This document shows, piece after piece, positions 11,864 through 24,419 of a DNA stretch of 64,000 nt. The DNA is from Podaxis mareebaensis (Eukaryota > Basidiomycota > Agaricomycetes > Agaricales > Agaricaceae), in assembly GCA_018524725.1 (NCBI GenBank), contig JAEUWP010000586.1:1-64000 (forward strand). The letters run 5' to 3'. Both the position numbers and the translations under genes were made by a program. The notes under the pieces are model-generated. The model worked only from the letters and a program-made list of their open reading frames with translations, made no database searches and was not told where the DNA came from. Position 1 is the stretch's first letter. Each line of letters starts with the position of its first letter.

Positions 11864-13640
11864 ATGTCTTCGCCAATTGAGAACCCGATGAATGCTGTGA
11901 GTGATACATATGTTCAAGGATGTAACCGAGAGCTCATAAAAGAGGTGCGGGGGTTTACCAGGCCCACAACCATGCTGCTAATGCGGAGGAATACACAAGC
12001 AGTGGACTAATAGTCCTAGCCATGGAAGAACACTTCAAAGCTGCAAAGGCTTACATGGCCGCTATCGAGCGCAGCCATGACGAATCAGTTTAGCCGTTCA
12101 CGCTTCTCTAATCCAATGAGTGCAATAAATAACCCGAGAAACCATTCTTTTCCAACAGGCGAAACGGACACTGCGCATGTTACACAACGAACAACTAAAA
12201 GCTGGGCGAGACCTTCAAAGACGGATTGAGAAGCTAAAAGAGGAGGGTAAAGACCCCTCACAACCTCAACCAATGCCATCCGCACCCAGCGCAAACGTAC
12301 AATCCAAGAACGCTGTAACACCCATTCAAAAAACAATAAACCCACAACCACAAGTGCCTGGTCGTGTGGAATCACCACAACCGTTACAAAGAATGACAGA
12401 CACAGTGGACGAGTCGTTCATGCTCCTAGGAGGCCAGCGGGTAAGCAACACTTCTCCCTTTTCTGGATCTCGCTCTCTCACTCCACCACACCTCTCGTGA
12501 TACCCTTCGCCCACCGAAACTCCGCCCTTTGCATTGCTTCTTACTGCTGAACGATGATAGTCCGAACCAGGCGATCCGTTCAACCAATTTTGGAACATAA
12601 TGCAAGGAATGCTAGATACCCTGTCTTCGCCCGTCGCATTTGCTACAGCGCCATTAGGCAACCCTGAACCCACAGACACACAGAATTCGTCGGCAAATGG
12701 ATCAACGGACTTGAACTCTAAAACGCCCACAAATTCGCGGTCTCTGGGCAAAAGGGACTCGAGTTTTGGTAGCGATACCGAGGCGGATGACACTATTCTG
12801 GCGAGACTTGGGAGGAGGATTGGTGGGATGAGGCAGGGGTCTGCGCAGAAGAGTTCACAGATGAAGGTGCCTTTGGATGATGACGAGGATTTTGACGAGT
12901 CTCTGTTTGATGATGGTACGCTGTTTCTCGTTAAACCACCCGAACCACTTTGTCTTAGCTCATATGCTTCGGTGGCATTCGCAGGGGATGACCTCTCAGA
13001 GTCATTCCTCGTCATTCCATCCGGCTCTGAACCAGGCGCACTAAAAAAAGAAAACGCGGTTCTGAAAGTCGAGTTAGCCAACCTGCAAAAACGGTTGGAA
13101 ATGGCGGAGAAGGTGCTTCATCTACGCGAAAAGCAGGATCAGCAATTGCGGGATAGTATATATCAAGCCAAGAGAGAGGTGAGAACCCGTAATGACTTCT
13201 CTGATGACATCAGAATGACTTACAGTCGGTGAATAGGCGCAACGAGTTATGGGAGCTTCGATGCAACGAATAGGTCCTGATCTAGGCAACTTAAATGTCA
13301 ACGTCCCGCCACTTCCAATACCCGGCCTCACACCCAACCGAGAAAACCAATATTTACAAAGAATTAAAGAACTGGAAAATGAGGTTCGACAGGCGCGGAT
13401 TGAAAACGAGAAGAATGTGCGTAACAGTCCCCCTTCCTCGCACGCCCCAGGTTTAACTAATAGTTATGTCGTCTACAGCAAGCGATGATTAGGAAGTACC
13501 GGGAACGATGGGAGAAGCTGAAGGAGTCTGCAAAGCGGAAGAAGGAGGCCAAAGCTGCTGCGGTTGCTGCCGCTTCACCTGTAAGAGAGAGGATCGTGGA
13601 GGAGCCCGAAGCCGAGGAGGAGCTGGATAATACTAATTGA
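11864..13640 (+). CDS. MIT-domain coiled-coil protein, Atg38/NRBF2-like
   Basis: Probably a regulator of autophagy-type PI3-kinase complex I, inferred only from architecture. Exons: 11864-11896, 11962-12087, 12159-12440, 12561-12915, 12985-13178, 13237-13416 and 13479-13640, giving 443 residues. Residues 1-80 form a three-helix MIT-like repeat (AHNHAANAEEYTSSG...AMEEHFKAAKAYMAAIE...KRTLRMLHNEQLKA). A disordered Pro/Ser/acidic centre follows, then coiled coils from about residue 270 (ALKKENAVLKVELANLQKRL; YLQRIKELENEVRQARIENE) and a basic C-terminal helix (MIRKYRERWEKLKESAKRKK). The second intron uses a weak GTTTAG donor. The intron at 12916-12984 is 69 nt with no stop, so it could be retained in frame. 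Alternatives are another MIT protein of ESCRT or Vps4 type. Confidence 0.6.
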
Positions 13641-13819
13641 GTGTAGGATTATTTGGAAGCGTAGTGGCTGGTCTGTTACTGTTGTTGTACTTATATGTAA
13701 CGTCACCTATGTTTTTCATCCAAGTCTGTTTCCATCCAAAAGATGCTGACCATCCCCTTTTGCGCCGATAATAATATGTGTAAATCGGAGAGCGTTCTCT
13801 GCAACATATAACCCCATAC

Positions 13820-14455
13820 TCAGGCAAAGAGACCAAAATCCACGATCTGTAACGAAGTAACAAAGTTCTCGAAATCTTTCTGCACAGCTTCCTCCTTGAC
13901 AGCCCCGCCGTCTTCGGATTCGATCGGGATATTGAACGTCACGACCAGATCGACGTTCTTGTGCTTCACCCGATACAACGCCATTCGAATCTGCACTACG
14001 TCGAGTGCGCTCCGATTGAATTTCCGCACACGTTGCTCGCCGCGGAGGACAATAGCAGGTGGCGCGCCGTCTTCCCTGCCGTTGGGTAAAACTTGAATCT
14101 CCTGTACTCCGTGTGTTTCGGCGGAGTTATCGTTCGCTAGCGAGTCGAAATGAAACCTGAGATGGAATGTTCAGAGTCAACTCTGGTGTGGAAGCTGCTA
14201 TGGCAGAATGTAGCTTACACGATCGCATCTGTGTCGCCCTCCGGCCCTACAGCTTGTAGCACCTCAACAATAATGCTGACGCTACTGTTCGGATACATGA
14301 AGACCTCTTGGTTATCTGGGACCTGGCGCAGGTCGCTGGATCCTTGGTGTCAGAGGCTCTGGCATCTGCGACTTAGCCGGCTCTTACGATGCATCGATGA
14401 GGCCCGAGGGCCCTTCTGCGGTGATAGCGCCGCCGAAAAGCTCGAGCTTTGGCAT
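13820..14455 (-). CDS. MOG1: Ran GTPase-interacting protein Mog1
   Basis: Mog1 binds Gsp1/Ran in the nucleus, stimulates nucleotide release and supports nuclear protein import. Three exons on the minus strand, 14455-14388, 14335-14219 and 14156-13820, give 173 residues, close to the usual length. The N-terminus LELFGGAITAEGPSGLIDAS, then DLRQVPDNQEVFMYP, SVSIIVEVLQAVG and the C-terminal DLVVTFNIP are family features. The splice at 14388/14335 restores the conserved SDLRQVPD run, which fixes the frame. It is head-to-head with NDC80, with 261 bp between start codons, and its 3' end lies 179 bp from that of the MIT-domain gene. Confidence 0.9.
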
Positions 14456-14716
14456 TGTCGTTGTCAAAAGATTCAAGGCAGAGATTAGGATATGTGAGAT
14501 TAACAGCAAGTCCTACTTGTTACTGATGGCGGACTCATCTGACATTATGACGTTGGATTGGGCTGATGCGCTGCCGGAACCGGGACTGTCAAATACGCAC
14601 GTGACCTATTCAATTAGTCACGGGACCAGCTAATCTGTTGATTCTGTTCTTGATTATTAGCGTTAACACACTCGCGTCGCGCTCTCACCGTACAGCTCTC
14701 CCTCAACGCCACCGTA
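14456..14716. promoter_or_regulatory. shared divergent promoter region of MOG1 and NDC80
   Basis: A 261-bp interval separates the two start codons, so both promoters must lie here. No clear TATA box was identified. Co-regulation is possible but is inferred only from the spacing. Confidence 0.5.
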
Positions 14717-17047
14717 ATGGACTCAAGGCGACGCTCTGTGATGCAGCCCGCAGGGGACCCGTACGGGAACCGGTCCAATATTCCAGTTCCATCCACTATC
14801 AAGAAACCTTCAGCTAATCCCCGGATGTCCCTTGCGGGAGCTGCCCTACGTGCTCCTAATGCCTCATTATCTCTCAACGTACCCGGCTCCGTCTCAAGAC
14901 CTTCCATGATGCGTTCTCAGAATAATCCGCTACTTGCGAGCGTGTCAAAGTCAAATCACGGACGGACCCCTCTACACAAGTAAGTCCCCTGCCCCCGAAT
15001 TTACCAATACGGAACGACATGTTCACATAGCTGCGACGAACAGTAGCACGCGCAGACCTTCTATATGGGGTGCTGGAGCTCAACTTCAGCCACCAAGCAG
15101 TCAATCGTTTAAGGATCCCCGACCTCTTCGCGACAGACAGTATCAAAGCAAAATGCGTTCAGAGATCTTCCATTTTCTTCAGAGTGCAGGCTTCGACATC
15201 GCACAATCCACGCTGAGTAATATTCAAGGAAAAGAGTACAGAGCCATCTTTGAATTCCTTGTCCTCAACCTCGACCCGGCATTTCCGTTTTCGGCTGGTC
15301 GATTCGAAGACGACTTTGCGCCGGCGTTGAAGGCTCTACGTTATCCTTATGCGCATAACCTGGACAACAAGTGGCTTGCGGCGCCGGCCAGTATGCATTC
15401 ATGGCCGCCGTTATTGGGTGTTTTGCACTGGTTAGTAGACATGTGCAAGGTTAGTGTTTGGTACATGACAGATATCGGGGTTGTGACTCATCCGAGATCT
15501 TCAGTTACGTGATGAATACTTTGCCAGTGGACACCCTACGCTTCAGGATACTTCCCGTATACCTGATGAATTCGACGACCCCGTGGATCACCAAGCCTTT
15601 GCATTCCAGTATTATGAACATGCGTATGAATTGTGGCTGGATGGATATGATGAATTTGTACAGGCGAACGAGGACCTGGAGTCACGTTATGGTAAACTTT
15701 TCATCTTTTTCCAGAAAACCATGAAGCTGATACACACCAGCGAAAAAGAATGAGAAAGTGGAAAATGATTTACAAGAGCAACGGCGCATGCTCCAGGCCG
15801 CTGAAGCGGAATTGAAGAAATTACGATCCTCGGAGGTGAATTCAGATCCGTTAGGAGTGAGTTTCATAATCTCATCATTCTGTCAGCCTCCACTCGTAGA
15901 GCTTGAACGGGCGAACACCACTCTCGTTCGGGACCGCGAAAAGTTTTTGGCTATCCTCAAACGGTACGAATCGCGAAAGGAAAAGTTCAAAGAGGCTATC
16001 GCATACGAGAAAGCAGAGCTTATCACATTAGGTATCCTGAAACCTTCGAAACACTGATGCAAATATGGCACATTGCTCATGCGGTCATTCAGGAACCAAA
16101 CTTGAAAGCTTGAAAGGCACTCTTCGACATCTGACAAACATTGTTCGGGAACAAAATCTGACACCTGAAGAGGTTGCTAAAATGAATAGCGACCATGAAC
16201 AACTATCAAAGAATCTCGAAGAACTCCGACAACGGATAGCCGACACGCATCGCCATGTCATGAATCTAGAAGTTAGCGTGTCAAATAAAACTTCAGCAAC
16301 CGAAGAGGTCCTCGAGAAGTACACTAGTCTGTTAGTGTCGCTTGAGCTGTATCCGACACTGCCACCGCCTCGACAGAATATCAATCTAGCCTTAGAACTC
16401 AATCCTGCAGCATCGGCACCACAAGACCTTCTACAAGGGGCAGACATTCGGAAGGTTATTAAACCGACATTGAGTGCGACTGCCGAAGACAAGCGTGTGG
16501 AGCGCGCAGACCTGGAGAGCGAAAGGATCAAGGTGGAGGATGAACTTGATCAAGTAGTTCAAGAGTGCGAAAACCTAGAGGAGGAGATTATGGAGTTAGA
16601 AAAGAAAGTCGTGGGTGTGAACGATCAAGCCGAAGAGCTACGTGATGTAAGCTTGCTCCTTGCGGCTAGTCTTCGTTTCAGTTTCTGACTCTCGTTTATT
16701 CAGGCCGCTCAAAGAGATGCATTTTTGGCAGCTCAAGATATCGACAGTCTAGAACGCAACATTGCCCAGGCCAAAGCGGCGGCCATTGCAAATGGGACAG
16801 GGGTGAAATCACGGCTACAAGCCCTAGAATTCAGGTGCGACATCCGCACTTGGCTAAATGCGACCTTATCGCATTGATTGTTGACGGACTTTCTCCCGGT
16901 AGTTATCGGGAACAGATTGACAGGGTTTCGCGGTTGAAGGAAGAAACTGTCCGCGCCATTATCAAGAACAGCCACGAAATTGCCATGTTCAAAGAGGAGG
17001 TGTCCCGACACCTAACAGAACTACGTGAATTTGCAGAAGCGGAATGA
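14717..17047 (+). CDS. NDC80: kinetochore protein Ndc80 (Hec1)
   Basis: This is a core subunit of the Ndc80 complex, which attaches kinetochores to spindle microtubules. Exons: 14717-14979, 15044-15449, 15505-15691, 15741-15835, 15887-16031, 16093-16646, 16704-16834 and 16903-17047, giving 641 residues. The N-terminal 90 residues are basic and Ser/Pro-rich, as in the Aurora-regulated tail (MDSRRRSVMQPAGD). A calponin-homology domain follows at about 100-230 (DRQYQSKMRSEIFHFLQ; FEFLVLNLDPAF; LDNKWLAAPASMHSWPPLLG). The rest is long coiled coil ending in YREQIDRVSRLKEE. The intron at 15836-15886 is 51 nt and stop-free, so exon 4/5 joining is less certain there. Identity is firm from the CH-domain motifs. 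Confidence 0.93.
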
Positions 17048-18237
17048 ACGGACCGCGTTTATATGCTATTTATGATCATCATTGAAGGCTTCTGGTTTTG
17101 TATTGCCCTACTCATCCTGTACAATTTGCTGATCTTTCAAGACAGGGTGTATAATATGTACCCATAGATTCAATCTAGCACCGATGTTTGCATTTCACCT
17201 ACAGCATTTCCCCGACGAACGGTATGATGGACTAAAGCACATGGCGATTGACCTTGGACGAACCGAATTAGGGCTCAACATGGGCATTCCAAGCCAAAAA
17301 TAACTTGGGTGTCCATCACTCTCCCAACAACCTCGCGTTGCCAGCTCACTCCTAAGTCACTCTACCTCCAACATCTCCCCCATGTTTTTGTCAGTACTCG
17401 GTCTAGGTGACTCCCTTCTACCGCCGAGATGTGTCTACTTTTGTGGACTGACATCGTCATTATGTCTGATGCGTGCAACCGTGGGCACGACATTAATGTC
17501 CCGATACTCACTGTGTTTTACTCGTATTACTCGCACAGGATGACACGACAGAATTGGAAGTCTACGGTATAGTGATGACTCGGACTGCGGCGCCCATGTA
17601 TCACAGTCTGCGACCGCTACCGCACCTCACTGAACCAAGCGTGGTTGAATCATGGACTCTGATACCGGAAATATAGCCATGATTTCCTGGAGTCCTACTC
17701 TCTTGTTCTCTCCATACCGTGGCTCTCGAGTCTCGCATGCAAATCTTTACCGACTTCCATTGTGATGGGCATATCGAAATCCATGGCACAATAGTGCGCG
17801 TCAGAACACTGCCTGCCTGAAGACGAAAATAGATTCTTCGTGGCGGGCCTTTCCCAGCGCTCTCTTCAATAATGTATCTCTTAATGACGGTGATGACTAC
17901 CCAGCAACACTTCCCCTTTGACCCTACCGGTGTCTATTTTTGCTTGTCGATGCTATGCCGGACTCATCCTGTCAAGATCTAACATACGGGTTGACCTGAC
18001 ACATCGGCCTTGTGCATGTTTGGTACTGGTGTATGCTGTCGCGCGAATGTACCTGAGAATCTAATGCATCGGATCTGCTGCGGGGACGTGTACGTCGCAA
18101 AGTGGACAGCTCTGGGCCTCTCATGGGTAGTATTTAAAGAGCTGCGGTTTCGCGTACTCTACCTCGTTCACCCCCACCAATCAACCTTCTCCCATTTACC
18201 TTTGCTGCTCATCCATCAACAGTTGCCTGTACCTGTG
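17048..18237. other. intergenic region, no gene seen
   Basis: About 1.2 kb between NDC80 and the TmpA-like gene. Frames are short and lack motifs. A CT-rich stretch just before 18238 (CACCAATCAACC...CATCAACAG) looks like the downstream gene's promoter or leader. Confidence 0.5.
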
Positions 18238-20568
18238 ATGTCCAACGAGCACACTCTTCACCTTGTTGACGCGGAGAAAGGGAACCATGAACCTTGGTCA
18301 TTGCAGATGGCATCTGATAAAGACACACTACCGAATACGCCGTCCTCGCAGACCCTCGCCCTCAATTACAAGCCCAGTTTAGTGTTTTCCCCGCAGAAAG
18401 AATCGCGGGAAACCAAAATCGAGGCGGAGACGCCGCCCAAGCCCAAAGCTGCGCCCAAGCCCCCTAAAAAGGTTTCGAAATGGATCCTCTGGCGTCTGTG
18501 GTTCAATACCTATAGGTAAGAGAGCCGTCCGTCATTGTAATCGAAGCTGATAAGAATGGACTTTATCTTTACAGAAAGCTCTTCGTCTTCACGTTTGGGC
18601 TAAATATGATCGGACTCGGTCTTGCAGCCTCTGGTCACTTCCCGTATGCCGTTAGGTATGCTGGGAGCATTGCAGTGGCAAATTTTAACTTCGCCATCTT
18701 GATGCGCAATGAAGTGTTTGGACGATTGCTGTATCTTTTCGTTAACACTTTGTTTGCCAAGGTACGTCACCTCTTACTTAACAATGCCAGATTTGCGAGA
18801 CTGATGACAATAATGGTTAGTGGCCTCCTTTGTGGTTCCGTCTGGGATGCACCTCCGTGCTCCAACATCTTGGTGGCATTCACAGCGGTTGCGCACTCTC
18901 TGGTATCGCATGGCTCATGTTCAAGGTTGTCAACAATTTTAAGAAGATCGATATCATGCATCCTGCTGTTCTAACTCTGGGCTTGATTACTCTCGTTGCG
19001 GTCATCATCACTGCAATGGCTGCAATCCCCTGGGTCAGGAACACTCATCACAAGTGAGTATAAGTAAAGAAGCACCTCCGGAGATATCTAGTGACTGATA
19101 TTGATGCTCAAGTGTCTTTGAACGTCACCATCGCTTTGTCGGCTGGACGGCGCTGATCAGTACATGTAAGCTTGCTTCACATATGCGTCTGAAATTAATT
19201 TGTACAATCTGACACTCCGGACAAAGGGGCGTTCGTTATCCTCGGAGACCTCTATGTTCCCGAAACGCAGTCTTGGAACCTTAGTGGGACTCATGTTGTC
19301 AAACAACAAGATTTTTGGTATACCATGGGGATGACTGTCTTGTGAGTCATGCTGTTATTTTCAGAACTGTGCAGGTTTGAGACCGAGGTATGATAGTATC
19401 GCACTACCTTGGTTCTTTGTCCGCAAAGTGCCCGTGGAGATTGAACTAGTAAGCCCCTGTTGTCATCGTGGATGACTAGGACATCTGTGACTAACAAACA
19501 AATGCTATCAAGCCCTCGTCTAAGGTCGCTATTATCCGCTTCAAGCGTGGAATGCAGCAGGGTCTTCTCGGACGTATCAGTCGCTCGCCGGTCTGGGAAT
19601 ACCACCTCTTCGGCATTGTCAGTGAAGGGACACATGCCGATTGTCATTATCTGATTGCTGGCGTCCAAGGTACCTCTCTTCTTTCCGTATCCACACCCGG
19701 TAACTTATACCTCTACTTTCAAACAGGCGACTTTACCAAGAGCTTGGTTGCGAATCCTCCCAAGGCCCTGTGGACAAGAGAATTAAAGGTAAATTTAGCT
19801 TCGCATCATCGTCATCATTTCACCCCCGACCACAACATTATTCCATAAATTCTTCCCGATGCCGGACGAATAAACCCTCTTTTCTTGTTGTCAGCATTCT
19901 GTATCCCTTGATCTACTCGTACTAATCCGCCCTACATAACTAGGTCGCAGGCGTGTCGAACACATCAACACTTTATAAGCGGGGTATCCGTATCTGTACG
20001 GGAACTGGTATCGGTGCCGCGCTATCGACTTGCTTGCAATCACCCGATTGGTGTGTATCTATCTTCCCATATGGAGAACTATAACACTGAAATCGCGATT
20101 TGATTTCAGGTATCTCATCTGGATAGGTACGCTGACAATTACCTGATATCCTGCCGGTCCAAAACTAACACCATGGTCTGGATGCCAGGCTCAGATCAAG
20201 AGAAAACGTTCGGTTCTACGCTCTCAGGACTTATCCACAAACACATCGAACCCGAACGCTTGTGCCTCTGGGATACCAAAGCGCGCGGTGGGAGGCCTGA
20301 TACGATGAAGCTCCTCAAAGAAGCGTATAAATCCTGGAATGCGGAGGGTAAGTGAACCAAGCCACCCGAGGTTTACTATCATGTCCGGCTGACTGTGGTA
20401 TTTTAGTGGTATTCATTACCTCGAACTATACCGGCAATTCCGAAATAATGCAAGGGTGTAAGGAAGCAGGAATACCCTGTTTTGGAACACTGTGGGACTT
20501 CGTAAGTCGTATTCTTGCCGCTGATGATCAGAGTTGAGCTGGTCCCTCACTTGCGATGTCTTTAGTGA
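18238..20568 (+). CDS. TmpA-like integral membrane protein
   Basis: It resembles fungal TmpA, a membrane flavoprotein-like protein linked to asexual development in Aspergillus and similar to the C-terminus of some adenylate-forming reductases. Thirteen exons fit, giving about 505 residues: 18238-18515, 18575-18761, 18821-19053, 19113-19165, 19227-19341, 19397-19448, 19513-19669, 19727-19788, 19944-20050, 20110-20126 (17-nt microexon), 20189-20347, 20407-20501 and a terminal TGA at 20566-20568. The cytosolic N-terminus is Lys/Pro-rich. Five or six membrane segments follow (FVFTFGLNMIGLGLAASG; LLYLFVNTLFAK; PAVLTLGLITLVAVIITAMA; AFVILGDLYV). A soluble C-terminal part looks like an NAD-binding fold (GIRICTGTGIGAALSTCLQ; VVFITSNYTG). 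If the last intron is retained the protein ends at 20537. Biochemical role unknown. Confidence 0.75.
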
Positions 20569-22358
20569 TCGTATATCAATAAGTTTGAACCCTTTTTTTT
20601 TCCCTTCCGGTCACTATCATCATTCCGAGGACAAAACATACTCTGTATTCTACACTAACCCGTCGCACGTTGTTCGCATAATTACTGGACTTTTTCTGGC
20701 TAGATGTCACGATGTTTATCCCTTCGCCTTTCATAACTACCTTGGGCCTCTTAATCCCTTTCTTGATCCATGGACTCCTAGAACTTATAGACCGCCCCTC
20801 ATCTGATCGATGTTCGCTTAAAGCTAGCATATTTTCCAGTAACAATATATACATGTATATACGTAACCATACATAATCACAACAGTTTGTAGCTCGCCAA
20901 GAGCGACTACCGCATTCTTTGCATCGCTTATGCCAGTGTATAAATCCACATCATTGTCACCTCCCGAGAATCTTATCTGAGCTCGTAACGACTTGTAGTA
21001 TGTAACCGACCGACAAGTCTGGCAAGTTCCCTGTTCTAAAAATATCACGAAAACGGGCCACATGCACGACGACTACGGCTCGGTGGATTTGACTGCCGTG
21101 CTGCGATGCATATGTTCGATCAATGCGGCAAACCTTTGACATTGTGATACTGCGGTATCCCCGGTGCTTCGCGGGTTCCTTTCCCTCGAGAGCGCGTGAA
21201 ACCAGCCCCCTTCAGAAACTGGAAGGTTTTCTATCTTTGGCCAATACTTCCTGCCTCAGAACTTGTGCGCTGTTGAAATATAAACGGAGAGTGTTGCAGT
21301 ACCGGTTTTATCTCATGTACATGGCCAGACCACCTATTTCTCCGCCGGCGGTGAATTTGACAGGTGTCCGTTTTGGCCAGGGGCTGTCGTCTCCTGTTCG
21401 GTGTTCAACGTTCATCGATCATAGTGACAACGCGCTAGGGTTTCATCCGTTCAATTTCACTTACCCACAAAGCATGCGTCCGCAACAACTTCAATTAAAC
21501 GAATCACCTCAGAATCCAAGAAGACGTGTCTAGTACATCCCACACTAGCACTACAACAGATGATGGCACCCGGTGACTATTCACAACAACTAACACCAAA
21601 CAAAACAACTATCAAGTCGGACTACGAACTACCATAATCGAGAAAACTAGAACTAGAATTGGGTATTTTTATGTACTGTTTTACGCTACGGACTACGAGG
21701 TGAAAACCACTACCAGAGAAGGCGTCGCACCAATGAGACGCAAGAGTGTCATTAAGTATCAAAAAAGCGAGAACCTGAAAGGCGGGATAGATGAATAGGA
21801 GAGATACTGGTTTACGGGTTTGCGCGGTGGAAGGGTTAGAAGAATTTAGAAAGAAGAAAGAAAGGGGAGCACGTAGACGGAGTGGTGGTACGGTGTCGGG
21901 TCATAATAGTGCAGACCATCAGGCTGCATAGAATGGTTCTAGTAGCGAGACCAGGTCAAAGGTTAAATCAAGAGCCAAAAACAAAAAAAAGAAAGGAAAA
22001 AAAGAAAGGAAAAAAAGAAGGAAAGAAAAGAATATATAGTACACAGAAGACAGAGCTAAACGGGTGACACAAAAGCGAAAAAACCAGCTCAAGGCAACAT
22101 AAGAGAGAAAAGAAGAGAGAGGACGAAACAAAAGGAGCATTGGAAGGACATAGGCATAGGAGGGGGCCGCTAACCAGGACCAGGGAAGGCATAGAGATAA
22201 GTTGGCGACGCTGCGGAAGGTATGGCAATGAGCTTGAATCGCCCTTGAGGCGCATAGACACGGGGGGGACGGGGAGGGAGAGGAATATCGTCATAGGTAA
22301 AAAAACGGGAGGGAGTTCAAGGCATCCCACTACACGGCAGGCCCACATCGCATGTGGT
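20569..22358. other. intergenic region with purine-rich tract
   Basis: About 1.8 kb between convergent gene ends. Around 21970-22035 the plus strand is almost pure A/G (AAAGAAAGGAAAAAAAG repeats), which would be a CT tract in the 3' region of the minus-strand exonuclease gene. No believable coding region was found. A Pro-rich frame at 21316-21533 lacks family features. Confidence 0.4.
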
Positions 22359-24397
22359 TCAAGACACACAAGCTGTAGTAGCCGTGTTGACACCCATACC
22401 TACACCCACACCAATACCCATCCCCATATGCCTCTGATGTCCCCTTCGGGACCTTCCATCGTTGACTCCAGCGCCCCCAGCACTGCCCGTAGGAGAAGGA
22501 GAATCAAGGGGTTTCGCGATCCTCACACCGATCTCAGACCCACTTTCAGGCGAGCTCGACACAATGGACATCGGAGAATCCGGCCTACGCGGTGGAGACC
22601 AAAACGCCGGTGACCCAGGCCGCGTTGCAGTTCCGAACCCATACATGGGTGTAACCGCAGCAGGTGTGCGAGGAGGTGAAGGAGGGGTAGTGGGGTACGT
22701 ATGAGGAAAGGTAGACGCAGTAACAGGGATACTAGCGCGATTTCCGTGCTCGTCGAAGCTTGCACAGAACTGTTCGAGGACTTGACCACCTTTGCCCATC
22801 CACACCCACTTGCGGCCAGGCTTGATTTGAGTGTTGGGTTTTAGTGTGACACCCCGCTTGCCTAGCTCTGCTACTATCTTGGCTATGTTCCTTGTGTCCT
22901 GCGAAAGTAAATGACGTTAGCACATGTGTACGTGAATTCAGGCCTTCGGCACTGCCGCAATAAAGGTACGACGGAAGAGGGATATAATTAGAATCAGCAA
23001 TCGGAGCGAATTGATGGAGCCAAGAGATCAGTGGGGAAAGGGGGGGGGGAAGAAGCACAAGAAAAACATTCGTGTGAGCATTTTCACATGGATAATTGTG
23101 GAGATGGCATGAGAGGCCGAAAGGCAAAAAGACCGAGAAGTACGATAAGCGATAGGAGAGCGAAGCTGAAATACCCACATCGATTCCGCTGTGCTGTCTC
23201 CCCTGAAAAGTCGGCAGACCAAGGGCCTTGAGCTGAGCGGGGATGTTGAGGGATCGGCGAACAGGTGGGAAAAACGTCTATCAAGTTGATGGCGTGTTGT
23301 GATGCACGACAGTATTAGGAGACACAGCCAGGGCCAAGAAGCGCGCGACGACGAGAACGGAAGTGTCCAAGAAAGGGGATGAAATTTTGCGTGATCAGAA
23401 ACAATTTTCAAAAAGAAGGGTTATGGATGAAAATGAGATAGGAGACGGAGAGTTGTGAGCCGAGAGCATTGTAGACAAACGGAAGACACGACACACCCGT
23501 GTGCTGTTGTTTGGATTGCTAGCGGCGCAGGGAGGTTGAGTGCTGAGCCACTGCATGACGGCCATGCGGACATCGAGGACGTCGCCAGTAAGCCATTCGG
23601 GCATTGAAATCTGTATGGTCGTGTTCAACGCGTGTAAGAGTAACAAAGGAAGGCCAGTGGCGGGCGTACCTTGGAAATGAAACATTGTTTGACGACGAAA
23701 TCACGAACGTCGAAGGGACCGTCGCTGCACCAACAAAAGCGGACCAGTCGTTTACCCGTGGTGCCGTCTATGAGCCCATTCTTGACCAGGAAGGCTCGAA
23801 CGGACTTGAGGACTTCGGGAAAGGGGGGTGCAGCGTCAACTTGTTCCTGGCGGACATAGGCCTTGAGCTCTGAAATAGATAGACAAGAGTGGAAGATAAG
23901 GCAGACCTGGGTGATACCGGTGAGCTCTGTACAGAAGTCAGAAAGCGTAGGCCTCCAGGACGGCCGAACAAAGCTTCTGAACTCGTCGACGACTTCGAGC
24001 TCGCTTGCCTTCAGGTTGCGATCTCTGTCCTGCCATTTCATTAAGCAAATAGGAAACTCCTGCCATGTTGCCGACGTTGAGCAATAGAGTTTATAAGTTA
24101 CGTGAGGGGGGAGGTGCGCACGATGATTTCATTCGGATAGTTGAAGTCTGTGCCTTGAAAACAAGTGGCCTCGACATCGAGGATAAGAAAAGCATCGTAG
24201 GGCTGTTGGGCCCTGAAAGACGGAGACGGCGAGAACCGCCTATGAGGGTCTGGGAGAGGGTCTGGAGGGAGAGGGGTGTAGCGCATGATAGTGGCAGGGT
24301 GAGAGGAGGAGAGGAAGTGGGAGAGTCTATAGGAGCATTTGAGGAGGCACGTTGTGATAGCGAGGGCAGCGCAGAGGAGAAGAAACGGAGGAAACAT
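22359..24397 (-). CDS. ERI1-like 3'-5' exoribonuclease (DEDDh)
   Basis: The family trims the 3' ends of small RNAs, histone mRNA or 5.8S rRNA. Exons (minus): 24397-24122, 24059-23907, 23846-23670, 23610-23497, 23277-23179 and 22898-22359, giving 452 residues. ExoI is FLILDVEATCFQG (catalytic Asp/Glu). NEIIEFPICLMKW, FRSFVRPS and LTGITQEQVDAAPPF follow. ExoII is in RFCWCSDGPFDVRDF, and ExoIII with its His/Asp is QGRQHSGIDDTRNIAKI. Fungal-specific segments are the PEWLTGDVLDVRMAVMQWL region and a 150-residue Pro/Gly-rich tail with a GMGIGVGVGMGV repeat. The first 37 residues are hydrophobic, and a start at the internal ATG (24286) is equally plausible. The donor after exon 2 is the weak GTCTGC, and the 219-nt intron between exons 4 and 5 is long for this genome. 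Confidence 0.85.
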
Positions 24398-24419
24398 TTC
24401 CTCTCACGTGCACCATTCC
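24398..24419. promoter_or_regulatory. extremely short spacer between divergent starts
   Basis: Only 22 bp separate the upstream-most ATG of the exonuclease from the CMS1 ATG. It contains CACGTG near 24406, a palindromic bHLH-type site. If the exonuclease starts at 24286 the spacer is 133 bp. Transcription starts must overlap the neighbouring gene in either case. Confidence 0.45.

Noticed and set aside
12326..13081. Minus-strand frame of 251 codons
   Set aside because: It is antisense to several confidently spliced exons of the MIT-domain gene and crosses its introns without disruption by chance.
16085..16531. Minus-strand frame of 148 codons
   Set aside because: Antisense to the NDC80 coiled-coil exon; its apparent Ser/Arg content follows from the Glu/Leu codons opposite.
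21123..21533. Plus-strand frame of 136 codons
   Set aside because: No ATG context, domain or intron-phase support; it lies in the 3' region between convergent genes.
21970..22035. Purine-rich tract as a possible regulatory or triplex element
   Set aside because: A/G low complexity of this kind is common in 3' regions, and nothing here suggests a specific role.
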